From Rhodoferax sp. (GTDB taxonomy: Bacteria; Pseudomonadota; Gammaproteobacteria; Burkholderiales; Burkholderiaceae_C), in contig JAQTSL010000015.1 of the NCBI GenBank assembly GCA_028711355.1, forward strand, positions 1 to 24,203: 24,203 nucleotides of DNA. The letters are read 5' to 3'. Of this stretch, positions 1 through 7,185 are shown piece by piece. Within the stretch, counting starts at the first letter, position 1, and each line of letters begins with the position of its first letter. A model generated the notes under the pieces. The model was not told the origin of the DNA. It saw nothing but the letters and a program-made list of their open reading frames with translations, and made no database searches. The translations under genes were made by a program, and so were the position numbers.

Positions 1-72
1 CAGGACGCATCCGCCAAACTGTTTCAGCTTGCGCAGTCCCGTGGCAGCATTTGTTTTGCAACTGGTCAGTGA
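1..72 (+). CDS. possible 3' end of an upstream gene (partial)
   Basis: Frame 1 is open from the window edge to a TGA at 70-72, giving 23 residues that end in ...SICFATGQ. The composition looks like normal coding sequence, but the piece is too short to identify. It could equally be chance, because 23 open codons are not significant in GC-rich DNA. It is recorded because the hairpin at 56-84 straddles its stop codon, a common place for a transcription end signal. Confidence 0.3.
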   Translation, partial: QDASAKLFQLAQSRGSICFATGQ

Positions 73-84
73 CTGACCTTGCAA
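56..84. other. imperfect inverted repeat / hairpin ahead of the PspA-AAA cluster
   Basis: TTGCAA (56-61), a 2-nt bulge, then GGTCAG (64-69), loop TGA, CTGACC (73-78) and TTGCAA (79-84) form a 12-bp stem interrupted only by the bulge. No T-tract follows on the + strand, so it is not a textbook intrinsic terminator. It could be a terminator-like end of the preceding gene or an operator upstream of the gene that starts at 138. Confidence 0.4.
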
Positions 85-137
85 CACATCGCAACACCCC
101 AGAACAAGATATTCAAGTATTTCATCAAGGATTCATC

Positions 138-1709
138 ATGAAATTTCGCACCCTCTGGCTGTTGGCGGCCTTGAGCCTTGGCTGGATTTCTGCCTCTCAA
201 GCGCAAGGGTTTGTTTTTGGCACTGCCCCGGCACCCGCCAAGACTGAAGCCGCAGCGCCGACGGGCGCACGCAATGCCAAAGTAGAAACCGCGCAACGTT
301 TGCTGACTCGAATGGGATTACTGAGCGAGGCACCCAGTGGTGTTCTGACCCCCGCTACCCAAGAGGCGATCCGTGCGTTTTCTGGCAAGCATGGGCTGGC
401 ACCATCTAGCCAGGTGTCGGATGCCTTGTTGAATGCGATCCGCCGTGTCATCTGGACCACCCAGAACTGGTCCAGCGGCAACTACAAGGGGCGCGAGAAG
501 TTGGTGGATGCCGCCGGCCTGCGTGAATCGCAAATTTTGCTGGGCAAGCTGGGTTTTAACGCCGGCCCACTGGACGGTACCTTTGGCCCACAAACCCAGG
601 TCGCCACCGAGGCATTCCAAGAGTCTCAGGCCGTCACGGTCGATGGTCTGATCACCGCCACGGTGTTGATGAACTTGCGCCGCGCCGTCAATGGCGTCGG
701 TGCCAAAGCCAAGAGTACGGTGCGTCTGCTGAATTGGCCCGACTACATTGAACCCAGCGTGTTGCAAGACTTTGAGAAGGAAACCGGCATCCGTGTGATC
801 TACGACATTTTTGCCGGTAACGACGACTTGCAAACCAAACTGGGCGCGGGTGGCACGCCATATGACGTGGTGTTTCCCACCGCCAACGCGGTTCCCGCCA
901 TGGCAGCCAAAGGCCTGCTAGGCAAGCTCGATAAAGCCAGCCTGAAAAACCTGGCCAATATCGACCCCCGGGTCGATGCCACGTTGCGCGCCTGGGACAA
1001 AAACGGTGCCTACAGCCTGCCCTACATGTGGTACACAGTTGGCATCGCCTGGAACCCCAGGCTCACAGCCAAAGCCTACCCTGGCCACACCATGGATGCA
1101 CTCGCGAATGTGTTTGACCCGGAGATCGCCCGGCGCTTTCAGTCCTGCGGGGTGGGGGTGGTGGACTCCGCCAGCGACGTAGTGCCGCTGGCCGCCATGG
1201 CCGGTGGTGTGGCCAAATGGGACAGCAAGAATTCGCTGGCAGCGGCCGCCAAAGTGATCAGCGGCATCACTGGCATTGTCAAAATTATTCCTACCGACCA
1301 ATTTATCGACTCGCTGGCCAACGGCAAGATCTGCCTGGCCATCGGTTTTTCGGGCGATGCGGTGCAAGCACAAGCTAAAGCGCGTGGCACGGTCGAATAC
1401 CGCGTGCCCTCCGACGGCGGACTGTTGGCCATTGATGCCATGGCGGTACCTGCCAACGCCAAAAACAAGCGCGAGGCGCACCTGTTCATCGACTACGTGT
1501 TGCGCCCGCAAGTGATTGCCAAAATTTCCAACACCGTCGGTTATGCCAACGCCAACCTGAAGGCTGGTGAATTCATGAGTGATGCCGTCAAATCCAACCC
1601 GGCAGTGGTGCCCACCACAACCGCGCTGAGCCGCTCATCACCCATCCCGATTCTGTCGGAGCAGGACCAACAAGAGATATCGCGCATTTGGGTCAGGTTT
1701 GGCAAGTAA
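138..1709 (+). CDS. periplasmic PG-binding / PotF-like solute-binding fusion protein
   Basis: A 523-residue exported protein. The ATG at 138 is chosen because AAGGA lies 6 bases upstream and the product then begins with a classic signal peptide (MKFRTLWLLAALSLG..., likely cleavage after ASQA near residue 22). Two peptidoglycan_binding_1-type domains follow at about residues 46-102 and 130-183 (the second contains GPLDGTFGPQTQ). From about residue 194 to the end the chain resembles the periplasmic polyamine-binding PotD/PotF family (VRLLNWPDYIEPSVLQDFEK, YDVVFPTANAV, SLPYMWYTVGIAWNP). The family normally feeds an ABC importer, but no importer genes are adjacent. It is instead followed after 24 bp by a membrane coiled-coil gene and a PspA-like gene. 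I infer a wall-anchored ligand or envelope sensor rather than a transport component. Domain calls are confident; the role is not. Confidence 0.88.
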   Translation: MKFRTLWLLAALSLGWISASQAQGFVFGTAPAPAKTEAAAPTGARNAKVETAQRLLTRMGLLSEAPSGVLTPATQEAIRAFSGKHGLAPSSQVSDALLNAIRRVIWTTQNWSSGNYKGREKLVDAAGLRESQILLGKLGFNAGPLDGTFGPQTQVATEAFQESQAVTVDGLITATVLMNLRRAVNGVGAKAKSTVRLLNWPDYIEPSVLQDFEKETGIRVIYDIFAGNDDLQTKLGAGGTPYDVVFPTANAVPAMAAKGLLGKLDKASLKNLANIDPRVDATLRAWDKNGAYSLPYMWYTVGIAWNPRLTAKAYPGHTMDALANVFDPEIARRFQSCGVGVVDSASDVVPLAAMAGGVAKWDSKNSLAAAAKVISGITGIVKIIPTDQFIDSLANGKICLAIGFSGDAVQAQAKARGTVEYRVPSDGGLLAIDAMAVPANAKNKREAHLFIDYVLRPQVIAKISNTVGYANANLKAGEFMSDAVKSNPAVVPTTTALSRSSPIPILSEQDQQEISRIWVRFGK

Positions 1710-1733
1710 GCTTGATCAAAGGCCAACCCTCCT

Positions 1734-2600
1734 GTGGACAACAAACCGTCTTACTTGGGTGCATTCCTGAAGCACCCGACCAACCGGGTGGCTTTGCTTG
1801 CCGCTGGGGTGCTTGGTATTTTTGCCTCCATACCGCTGGGCTGGACCGGTTTGTTGCTGGTCGGCGTGATGGCGCTGGGCATCGAGATTCTGGCGGCGCT
1901 GGTGGTCCCCAGTTTGCCGGCCTTTCGAAGTGCGGTGGACCTTGGCCAACACCAGCAGGCTAGAGCCCAGCGGCGTCTGATGTTGCTGACTGACATCAGC
2001 AACCAGGGTGACACCCGGGCGCTTGACACCTACCAGCATATGCTCTCACGGGTACAAGCGCTGTACCAAACCGCCAATGACAAGCGCACCACGCTGAGTC
2101 GTGCCGATGTTGACAAGCTTGAAGACCTGACGGTGGACTACTTGGGTTTGTGCGCGGTCTATCTGTCACTGAAGCAACGCAAGGACATCGCCAGTGAAGA
2201 CAGCGTGGCTAAACGCATTGCGAGCATTCAGGCGCAATTGCAAAACACGGTATTGCCAGAGGACGAGCAGCGACAGTTACGCAACGCCATGAACGAGTAC
2301 ACCGAGGTTTTGCAACGTTCGCGCCGCCTGGCTACCCGCCGAAGCGCGATTGAGGCCACGCTGATCTCTTTGCCCGACAAGATGGAAGAGGTTTACCAAC
2401 TGGTGATGACCTCGCCTTACTCATCTGAGATGGGCAGCAAACTCGAAGAATCCTTAGCGCGCCTGCGTATTGCCGAAGAGGTTGCCAGCGAGTTTGACGC
2501 CCCGCAGCCCGTCAACTTCAAACCGACCCAGGCCACCCGGCCGGTAGGCACTGCATTTGGCCGCGCTGCCCGCCAGGCTGCCAACACCGCCAAAACCTAA
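1734..2600 (+). CDS. two-TM membrane protein with long cytoplasmic coiled coil
   Basis: A 288-residue protein starting at GTG 1734, the first possible start after an in-frame TGA at 1713-1715. Only a weak AAGG is visible upstream, so initiation may depend on coupling to the preceding gene. Residues about 18-60 form two closely spaced hydrophobic helices (NRVALLAAGVLGIFA, LLLVGVMALGIEILAALVV). From about residue 65 to 245 the sequence is charged, helical and heptad-like, which suggests a coiled coil on the cytoplasmic side, followed by a low-complexity Ala/Arg/Thr tail. I recognise no named family. Its place between the periplasmic binding protein and the PspA-like protein suggests a membrane anchor or signal-relay partner for the PspA polymer; this is inferred from context only. 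Confidence 0.82.
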   Translation: MDNKPSYLGAFLKHPTNRVALLAAGVLGIFASIPLGWTGLLLVGVMALGIEILAALVVPSLPAFRSAVDLGQHQQARAQRRLMLLTDISNQGDTRALDTYQHMLSRVQALYQTANDKRTTLSRADVDKLEDLTVDYLGLCAVYLSLKQRKDIASEDSVAKRIASIQAQLQNTVLPEDEQRQLRNAMNEYTEVLQRSRRLATRRSAIEATLISLPDKMEEVYQLVMTSPYSSEMGSKLEESLARLRIAEEVASEFDAPQPVNFKPTQATRPVGTAFGRAARQAANTAKT

Positions 2601-2638
2601 TTGCCACCTATTTTCAACCTCATTTTTTGGAGAACTCC

Positions 2639-3349
2639 ATGGCCAACAACGCAATCTTCGCTCGCCTCGCCAACCTTTGGACCGGTTTTGTCAGCCTTTG
2701 GGTGTCAGACGTGGAAAAGGCCCACCCCGAGATCGCTTACCAAAATGCAATTGCCTCAATGATCGAGAAGTACACCCAGCTCAAAGCAGCCACCGGGGCC
2801 ATCATTGCCCGGCGCCAAGAGATCACAGCGCGCCTGACTACAGCGGAACGTGAATTGGCCGGTGTCGCCGCTGACCTGGAAACCGCCTTGGCCACCAACC
2901 AGGACGATCTGGCCGTGGTGCTGATTCAAAAGAAAAATGCGCTGGATGCTTCCATTACCGAATTGCGCACTGATGCGGCCCAAGCCACCGCCGATGCCGA
3001 CAACGCCAAAGATTCACTGACCCAAGTCAAAACCGAGATCGACAAACTCAAATCCGAAAAAGACCGCATGTTGGCGCAAATGCACAGTGCCCAGGCTCGG
3101 CTCAAGATTCAGGGCCAGCTTGATGGTCTGTCGGTCGATGCAGAAGTCCAGGCCCTCGGTGCCGTGCGTGACCATATCAAAGGCCAGGTGGCACAGGCCA
3201 GCCTGGGGTCTGAACTGCGCGAATCTGACCTGGATGTGCGCCTGAACAAGCTGCGCCAGAGCAGCGGCAGCGTCACGGCCAAAGCCCAGCTTGATGCCAT
3301 GAAACAGGCCCGAGCTGCTGCTCAGGCCACACCCGCCAAAAGCCTCTAA
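2639..3349 (+). CDS. PspA/IM30 (Vipp1)-family coiled-coil protein
   Basis: A 236-residue, almost entirely helical protein. ATG 2639 is chosen over the in-frame TTG at 2627 because TGGAG (2628-2632) is correctly spaced before it. The N-terminus (IFARLANLWTGFVSLWV) looks like the amphipathic membrane-binding helix of PspA. It is followed by the family layout: a helix beginning EKAHPEIAYQNAIASMIEKY, the long hairpin region with RRQEITARL and DDLAVVLIQKKNALD, and a later QMHSAQARLKIQGQLDGL segment. PspA/IM30 proteins form membrane-binding rods or rings and are homologous to ESCRT-III; they act at the inner face of the cytoplasmic membrane during envelope stress. No pspB, pspC or pspF is next to it. 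Instead an AAA+ ATPase gene starts 12 bp downstream, a parallel to the ESCRT-III/Vps4 pairing. The family call rests on pattern recognition, not on a profile search. Confidence 0.75.
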   Translation: MANNAIFARLANLWTGFVSLWVSDVEKAHPEIAYQNAIASMIEKYTQLKAATGAIIARRQEITARLTTAERELAGVAADLETALATNQDDLAVVLIQKKNALDASITELRTDAAQATADADNAKDSLTQVKTEIDKLKSEKDRMLAQMHSAQARLKIQGQLDGLSVDAEVQALGAVRDHIKGQVAQASLGSELRESDLDVRLNKLRQSSGSVTAKAQLDAMKQARAAAQATPAKSL

Positions 3350-3361
3350 ACCGCCTTTGCC

Positions 3362-5188
3362 ATGAGTGCTCCAGCTAGTTCGCGAACAGACTTTCCCAAA
3401 TGGGCGGAAACGCTGCGCCAGAAGTACTTGGCGGCAGAGGCTTCTACCTTTGTGCTCTACCGCAACGTGTTTGACAATTTTTTGGTGGGTGACAAGCTGC
3501 ACAACCTGCAATCGTTTTTGGTCGAAGAGTTGTTTCGTGACACCAAAAAACAGGTGGTCGAGGTCAGCCTGGAACGTGGCATCCGGTCGCTGAACAGCAA
3601 AACCAGCGCGACCTTGGCAGAAATTAATGGCGAAGACACCGAACTTCTGCCCAAGCTTCATCGGCTAGAAGCCCGGATGCGCAGTGAGCAGAGCACCGCC
3701 GTCATCGTGCCTTATGCCGATGCACTGTTGCCCGCCGCAGACCCCAGCTTTATGGCCCAAACGGATCGCCAGACCTATTTGGTGTTTCACCGTTGGTCGC
3801 TGGATGCCAGTCTGACCAAGGGCGACAACATCACGATTTTGATCACCGAATCGCTGGGTGCGATCAACCCTGGCCTGCTGTCCAACCCCAAGGTGGCCGC
3901 TATCGAGATACCGATGCCGGACTTGGCTCAGCGCAAGCGGGTAATGGCTTTTTTTGCACCCCAACTCACTGAGCAGCAAGTGACGTTGTTCTCTGAGCGC
4001 ACCGGAGGCTTGCGCACGGTGCAACTGGCCAGCATTCTGGCCAGCTCGCAAGGCCATGGCCTGAGCGAGCCCGAGCGGCGCGCGCTGATCTTGCAACTGC
4101 TGCAAGGCACGCCCGATGCCGAAGCACGCGCCACCACCTTGGCCAGTATCACGGCCGGCATGACCCCGGCCGAGATCGGCCGGCTCATTGAGCCCGGCAA
4201 AACCCTGCCCGCCAGTGACCCCAATGCCGAAGTGCTCAAGGTCATCCACGCCCGCAAGCGGGAGATGATCGAAAAGGAGTGCGCGGGCTTGATTGAATTC
4301 ATCGAGCCCAAACACGGCCTGGCCAGTGTCGGCGGGCACGACAACATCAAGAGTGAGTTGCTGGCGATTGCCAAAAACCTCAAAGAAGGCAACACCACCC
4401 TGACCCCGATGGGCTTGCTGGCGGTGGGCCCGATGGGTTCGGGCAAAACCTTTGTGATCAAGGCCTTCCTGAAAGAGGCTGGCCTGTCAGGTGTGGCGCT
4501 GAAAAACTTTCGCTCCAAATGGGTCGGTTCCACCGAGGCCAATCTGGAGCGGGTGTTGGCCACCGTCAAGGCCATGGGGCCGATTGCCGTGATCATTGAC
4601 GAAGGCGACCGCAGCTTTTGCAATGGCGGCGGCGAAGGTGGTGACGACGGCACCAGTTCACGCGTGATTGCCCGCCTGAAAGAATTCATGGCCGAAACCG
4701 AAAACCGGGGCCAGGTGCTGTTTGTCATGATGACCAATCGCCCCGACAAGCTCGATACCGACATCAAACGCCCCGGTCGGCTGGATCGCAAGATTCCGTT
4801 TTTTTACTGCGAAACTGCCACGGAGCGCTTGCAGGTATTGCTCGCCGTGCTATCAAGATATAGTGAATCTTGCGTCGCCAGCACCGAGGAATTACTCACT
4901 CTGTGTGAAACTTTGACGGGTTACTCCAACGCTGACCTGGAAGCCCTGGCGCTGCTGGCGGTTGAATCCGCACGCAACCAGGCCAGCGCCTTGAATGCCG
5001 CAGTGCTCACTGCCGCCGCACAAGACTTTATGCCTCCGCAAGAGCGCGACATGATTGAGTTCATGGAACTGCTGGCGGTGTCCGAAACCTCGCGGCGCAC
5101 GATGCTACCCAAACGTTTTCGCGACATGGCCGCAGCAGACATTCAAAGCCATTTATTGGCTGCCAAACGACGCGCGCTGATGCGCTAA
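3362..5188 (+). CDS. tandem AAA+ ATPase, degenerate D1 and active Vps4/CDC48-like D2
   Basis: A 608-residue ATPase. The second AAA domain is complete: Walker A GPMGSGKT at residues 356-363 (Lys362), pore-loop SKWVGSTE with Trp387, Walker B IIDEGD with Asp413/Glu414, sensor-1 Asn459, and the second region of homology RPGRLDRK (470-477) supplying arginine fingers. The pore loop is very like that of Vps4/katanin (SKW.GESE). Residues about 60-225 look like a decayed AAA domain: there is no P-loop, but a Walker-B-like strand is present (TAVIVPYAD, 112-120), then a sensor/SRH-like stretch (ITILITESLGAINPGLLS, 157-174) running into IEIPMPDLAQRKRV. Such enzymes thread or remodel protein polymers using ATP. 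The gene lies 12 bp after the PspA-like gene, making that protein the obvious substrate (inferred). The alternative is a general chaperone. Confidence 0.85.
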   Translation: MSAPASSRTDFPKWAETLRQKYLAAEASTFVLYRNVFDNFLVGDKLHNLQSFLVEELFRDTKKQVVEVSLERGIRSLNSKTSATLAEINGEDTELLPKLHRLEARMRSEQSTAVIVPYADALLPAADPSFMAQTDRQTYLVFHRWSLDASLTKGDNITILITESLGAINPGLLSNPKVAAIEIPMPDLAQRKRVMAFFAPQLTEQQVTLFSERTGGLRTVQLASILASSQGHGLSEPERRALILQLLQGTPDAEARATTLASITAGMTPAEIGRLIEPGKTLPASDPNAEVLKVIHARKREMIEKECAGLIEFIEPKHGLASVGGHDNIKSELLAIAKNLKEGNTTLTPMGLLAVGPMGSGKTFVIKAFLKEAGLSGVALKNFRSKWVGSTEANLERVLATVKAMGPIAVIIDEGDRSFCNGGGEGGDDGTSSRVIARLKEFMAETENRGQVLFVMMTNRPDKLDTDIKRPGRLDRKIPFFYCETATERLQVLLAVLSRYSESCVASTEELLTLCETLTGYSNADLEALALLAVESARNQASALNAAVLTAAAQDFMPPQERDMIEFMELLAVSETSRRTMLPKRFRDMAAADIQSHLLAAKRRALMR

Positions 5189-5225
5189 ACCTTGACCGCT
5201 TGATCCACCAAAACAGGAGCACTTC

Positions 5226-5684
5226 ATGAACACTATGCAAGATCAAAACCTCACCCCCGCACAGGTCACCCAACTCACCAAAGCCATGCTATCGGTGGCC
5301 TTGGTGGACGGCATTCACCCGGCTGAAGCGGCACTGATTGGTCAGTTTTACGAGAGCTCACGCAGCCCGGACATGCCCACTACCTCGTCTGTGATGGCCA
5401 GTCCCGACGATCGTTCATTTGACATAAACACCTTGGCCGGCAGCCCGGCAGCATTTGCCGACACCTTGGTGCTGATGTGCCTGATGACCGCCTACGCTGA
5501 TGGTCAGCTTAGCCCGGCTGAGAAGAATCATGTCCAGTCGATGGCCGGCACCTTGGGTGTCGATGCGCAACGCTTTGAAGCCCACCTTGCCCACGTGCGC
5601 GACGAGCTTGTGGGCGCGCTGTCTCACCTGCCCGATGCCGGGTCGGTGGCGGTAGTGGTGAAGGAATTGGCGGCGAATGATTAG
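5226..5684 (+). CDS. TerB-like (tellurite resistance/DnaJ-like fold) protein
   Basis: A 152-residue, soluble, acidic, helical protein. ATG 5226 has AGGAG about 7 bases upstream. Two helix-loop-helix segments carry the TerB-type acidic signature, V-D-G-x-x-P-A-E near residue 28 and A-D-G-x-x-S-P-A-E near residue 92, separated by a polar linker. TerB-family proteins are cytoplasmic, are thought to bind metal through these acidic residues, and recur in stress and membrane-associated gene clusters. It is the last gene of the PspA-AAA cluster, 37 bp after the ATPase gene. I infer an accessory or regulatory partner of the membrane complex rather than actual tellurite resistance, since no terC, terD or terZ genes are present. 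Confidence 0.72.
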   Translation: MNTMQDQNLTPAQVTQLTKAMLSVALVDGIHPAEAALIGQFYESSRSPDMPTTSSVMASPDDRSFDINTLAGSPAAFADTLVLMCLMTAYADGQLSPAEKNHVQSMAGTLGVDAQRFEAHLAHVRDELVGALSHLPDAGSVAVVVKELAAND

Positions 5685-5901
5685 GCCCTTCGTCGTTGCG
5701 CGTGGAAGTTGCAGAACCAGCGCTGTTGGCGTAGCCAATTTAGCGGTGGATTACTCCCCGGAGCCACGGTACGTAGATTTATTTCATCCATGTCAATTGG
5801 GGGGGCGGAGATCCAAGGGTCTCATTGCGTGCCGGCCGACGATGTATTTCAAGGTCGATAAATGCCTCTGATTTCCTCAAGCCCTGTTTTGGGAGTCGAC
5901 C

Positions 5902-6225
5902 TCAGGCTGCTGCTACTGAATGCGCAGACAGGCTAACCTGCAACCGTTCGCGCACCACCCGGAAAATGGCAGCCAAGTTGTCCATACTCGGATTGCCGGT
6001 GGGTGACAACATCCGGTGCAAACTCTTGCTTGGCTTGGTAGTTAGCGTTGCGAGTTGCTCGAAGCCAATGGTCGCGTTGACCAGGTCACGCAAAATGAGC
6101 CGAGCGGTCTCTGGCTCACCGTTGAGGAACAGCGTCGCCGCCTCGTCCAACAGAGCTTGTGCAAATGATGCGTCGCTCTGCACGCGCTGTAGAACAGTTT
6201 CCTTGAAATTTCTGGTCAGTGCCAT
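5902..6225 (-). CDS. HigA-like antitoxin / HTH regulator
   Basis: A 107-residue protein beginning MALTRNFKETVLQ. ATG at 6225 is chosen over a longer upstream reading because a good ribosome binding site (AGAGG, inside the end of the toxin frame) precedes it and because family members usually begin MALTR-FKETV. The C-terminal half (TKPSKSLHRMLSPTGNPSMD) is a helix-turn-helix of the type in antitoxins paired with RelE/HigB-type toxins. Such antitoxins bind and neutralise the toxin and repress their own operon. The gene is second in the operon and begins 5 bp after the reconstructed toxin stop codon, which is the HigBA order (toxin first). Confidence 0.8.
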   Translation of the reverse strand: MALTRNFKETVLQRVQSDASFAQALLDEAATLFLNGEPETARLILRDLVNATIGFEQLATLTTKPSKSLHRMLSPTGNPSMDNLAAIFRVVRERLQVSLSAHSVAAA

Positions 6226-6230
6226 GTCAT

Positions 6231-6586
6231 TTACCTCTTGTGCTTGCTGCTTGATTTGGTGGCAATCGTTTTTTTGCGCGCCTTGTATTCGTTCAGTAGC
6301 TCTTTGGCTTTGTCGATATCCCGTTGCTGCCCCGCTTGGTGCCGCCGCCAAAGAGCACGATCAGGGTGTCGCCATCTTTGGCGAGGTAAATCCGGTAGCC
6401 TGGTCCCCAGTCAATGACGTATTCGCCCATGCCATCAAACCACTTGATACTGGAAATATTGCCCAACTCCATTCGAAGTTTGGCAACGGTCACCTTGGCA
6501 GCAACCTGCGACGACAGGCTATCAAACCATTGCTTGTACGGGTTGGATGCATCCTCGCGAATGTATTCTTCGACTTTGATCACCAT
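6231..6586 (-). pseudogene. HigB/RelE-type (Gp49-like) toxin gene with a frameshift
   Basis: The frame opens at ATG 6586 and reads as an addiction-module killer protein (YKQWFDSLSSQVAAKV, YRIYLAKDGDTLIVLFGGGTKR); these are ribosome-dependent or related mRNA interferases. As written it runs out of frame after GGGTKR and stops at 6293, giving 97 residues with an unrelated tail. One missing base at the run of four C on the + strand (6330-6333) explains this: restoring CGG-CGG-CAG-CAA gives GGGTKRRQQRDIDKAKELLN and a charged tail ending at TAA 6231-6233, about 118 residues, exactly abutting the antitoxin gene. The restored segment is the conserved last helix of the family, so the toxin is either inactivated, altered, or hit by a sequencing error at the homopolymer. 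Confidence 0.75.
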
Positions 6587-6594
6587 GGCTTATG

Positions 6595-6610
6595 GTAACA
6601 CATGTGTTAC
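6595..6610. promoter_or_regulatory. perfect 16-bp palindrome, probable TA operator
   Basis: GTAACACATGTGTTAC is a perfect inverted repeat whose near edge is 8 bp upstream of the toxin start codon on the minus strand. Antitoxins of HigA/HTH type commonly repress their own operon by binding a palindrome in this position. The position and symmetry are seen in the sequence; the binding is inferred. Confidence 0.6.
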
Positions 6611-7113
6611 TTAGGTGCGAAAGCGATCTTGGTGCAGGTAGCCCCAGTGTTTGGCAGCGTAGCTCGCGCCGACGACTGGTGGCTGTATGGTTACCAAAGT
6701 TGATCCAGGCAACAAAGTCAAGTTTTGCGCAACCATTTCAAGACCGGAGCTGACATGTATCGACCAGCCGAGGCCTCGAGGTGCTTACATATGCCAGGTC
6801 GATTCACAGTGCATTAAACGTGGTCAGTCACAGGCTGGAGCCAGCCGTACGACGTTGCGGACGAGGATTTCACTTGTTTACCTTGTACGAGCCTCCAGGT
6901 GAAGTCCAGTTGGCCCTGAACTCGCTACCTACACGACTTTCAGCAAGTCCTGGCTGACGTTATCGTTTCAGGCTACTGGAGCCAGACTGTAATAATGGCA
7001 TTGCTGAGAACAATTAATCAGGAGGAAACTTGGCTGCAAATCCCGGTGTGACCACACCGAAGCGAGAATGGGCATAACAAGAAGATTGAGAAGTAAAAAG
7101 GAGGTGCCAAGCG
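6611..7113. other. gene-free stretch between TA pair and DUF4238 gene
   Basis: About 500 bp without a convincing gene on either strand; it appears less GC-rich than the flanking genes. It contains inverted arms CGGTGTG/CACACCG (7044-7059), two very strong Shine-Dalgarno motifs (AGGAGG at 7020-7025 and AAGGAGGTG near 7098-7105) and several short ORFs I cannot identify. GTGCG at 6615-6619, the structured look, and a maturase-like start at 7114 make a decayed 5' part of a group II intron conceivable, but I cannot fold or search it. Confidence refers to the absence of an ordinary gene. Confidence 0.5.
7030..7077 (+). CDS. possible 15-codon mini-ORF with strong RBS
   Basis: TTG at 7030 follows AGGAGG (7020-7025) at 4 bases and opens 15 codons (MAANPGVTTPKREWA) to TAA at 7075-7077. 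The inverted repeat CGGTGTG/CACACCG lies inside it. It may be a leader peptide or chance. The non-ATG start and short length keep confidence low. Confidence 0.18.
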   Translation: MAANPGVTTPKREWA

Positions 7114-7185
7114 ATGAAATCAAATCCGAATCCGATCAACCTGTTGGCGTCACGCGCAAACAGGGTTTTTGCACAGCCTCGTTAG
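7114..7185 (+). CDS. 23-aa leader-like ORF or truncated start of a lost gene
   Basis: ATG 7114 is preceded at ideal distance by AAGGAGGTG, the best ribosome binding site in this part of the window. The product is 23 residues (MKSNPNPINLLASR...), ending at TAG 7183-7185, 21 bp before the start of the 695-aa gene. It may be a translated leader of that gene, or the remains of the start of a different gene. The neighbouring frame reads ...SDQPVGVTRKQGF..., so a frameshifted N-terminus of something longer, for example a group II intron maturase, is possible. I do not recognise the peptide with certainty. Confidence 0.35.
   Translation: MKSNPNPINLLASRANRVFAQPR

Noticed and set aside
918..1511. Minus-strand ORF of 197 aa opposite the binding-protein gene
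   Set aside because: No start signal or recognisable domain, and it lies wholly within a confident gene on the other strand.
4848..4876. AT-rich GCTATCAAGATATAGTGAA word inside the AAA+ gene, resembling a fragment of a Comamonadaceae interspersed repeat
   Set aside because: Too short to tell from chance; the reading frame is intact and the protein aligns as expected there.
5685..5901. Possible gene or terminator between the convergent TerB-like and antitoxin genes
   Set aside because: I found no hairpin with a T-tract and no coding pattern; a 7-G run near 5800 is the only notable feature.
5825..6598. 257-aa + strand ORF across the toxin-antitoxin locus
   Set aside because: It is antisense to both TA genes, which have proper starts, an RBS and family sequence on the minus strand.
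6602..6703. Short + strand ORF (MCYLGAKAILVQVAPVFGS...) divergent from the toxin
   Set aside because: 33 codons, no Shine-Dalgarno, begins inside the operator palindrome and has no recognisable similarity.
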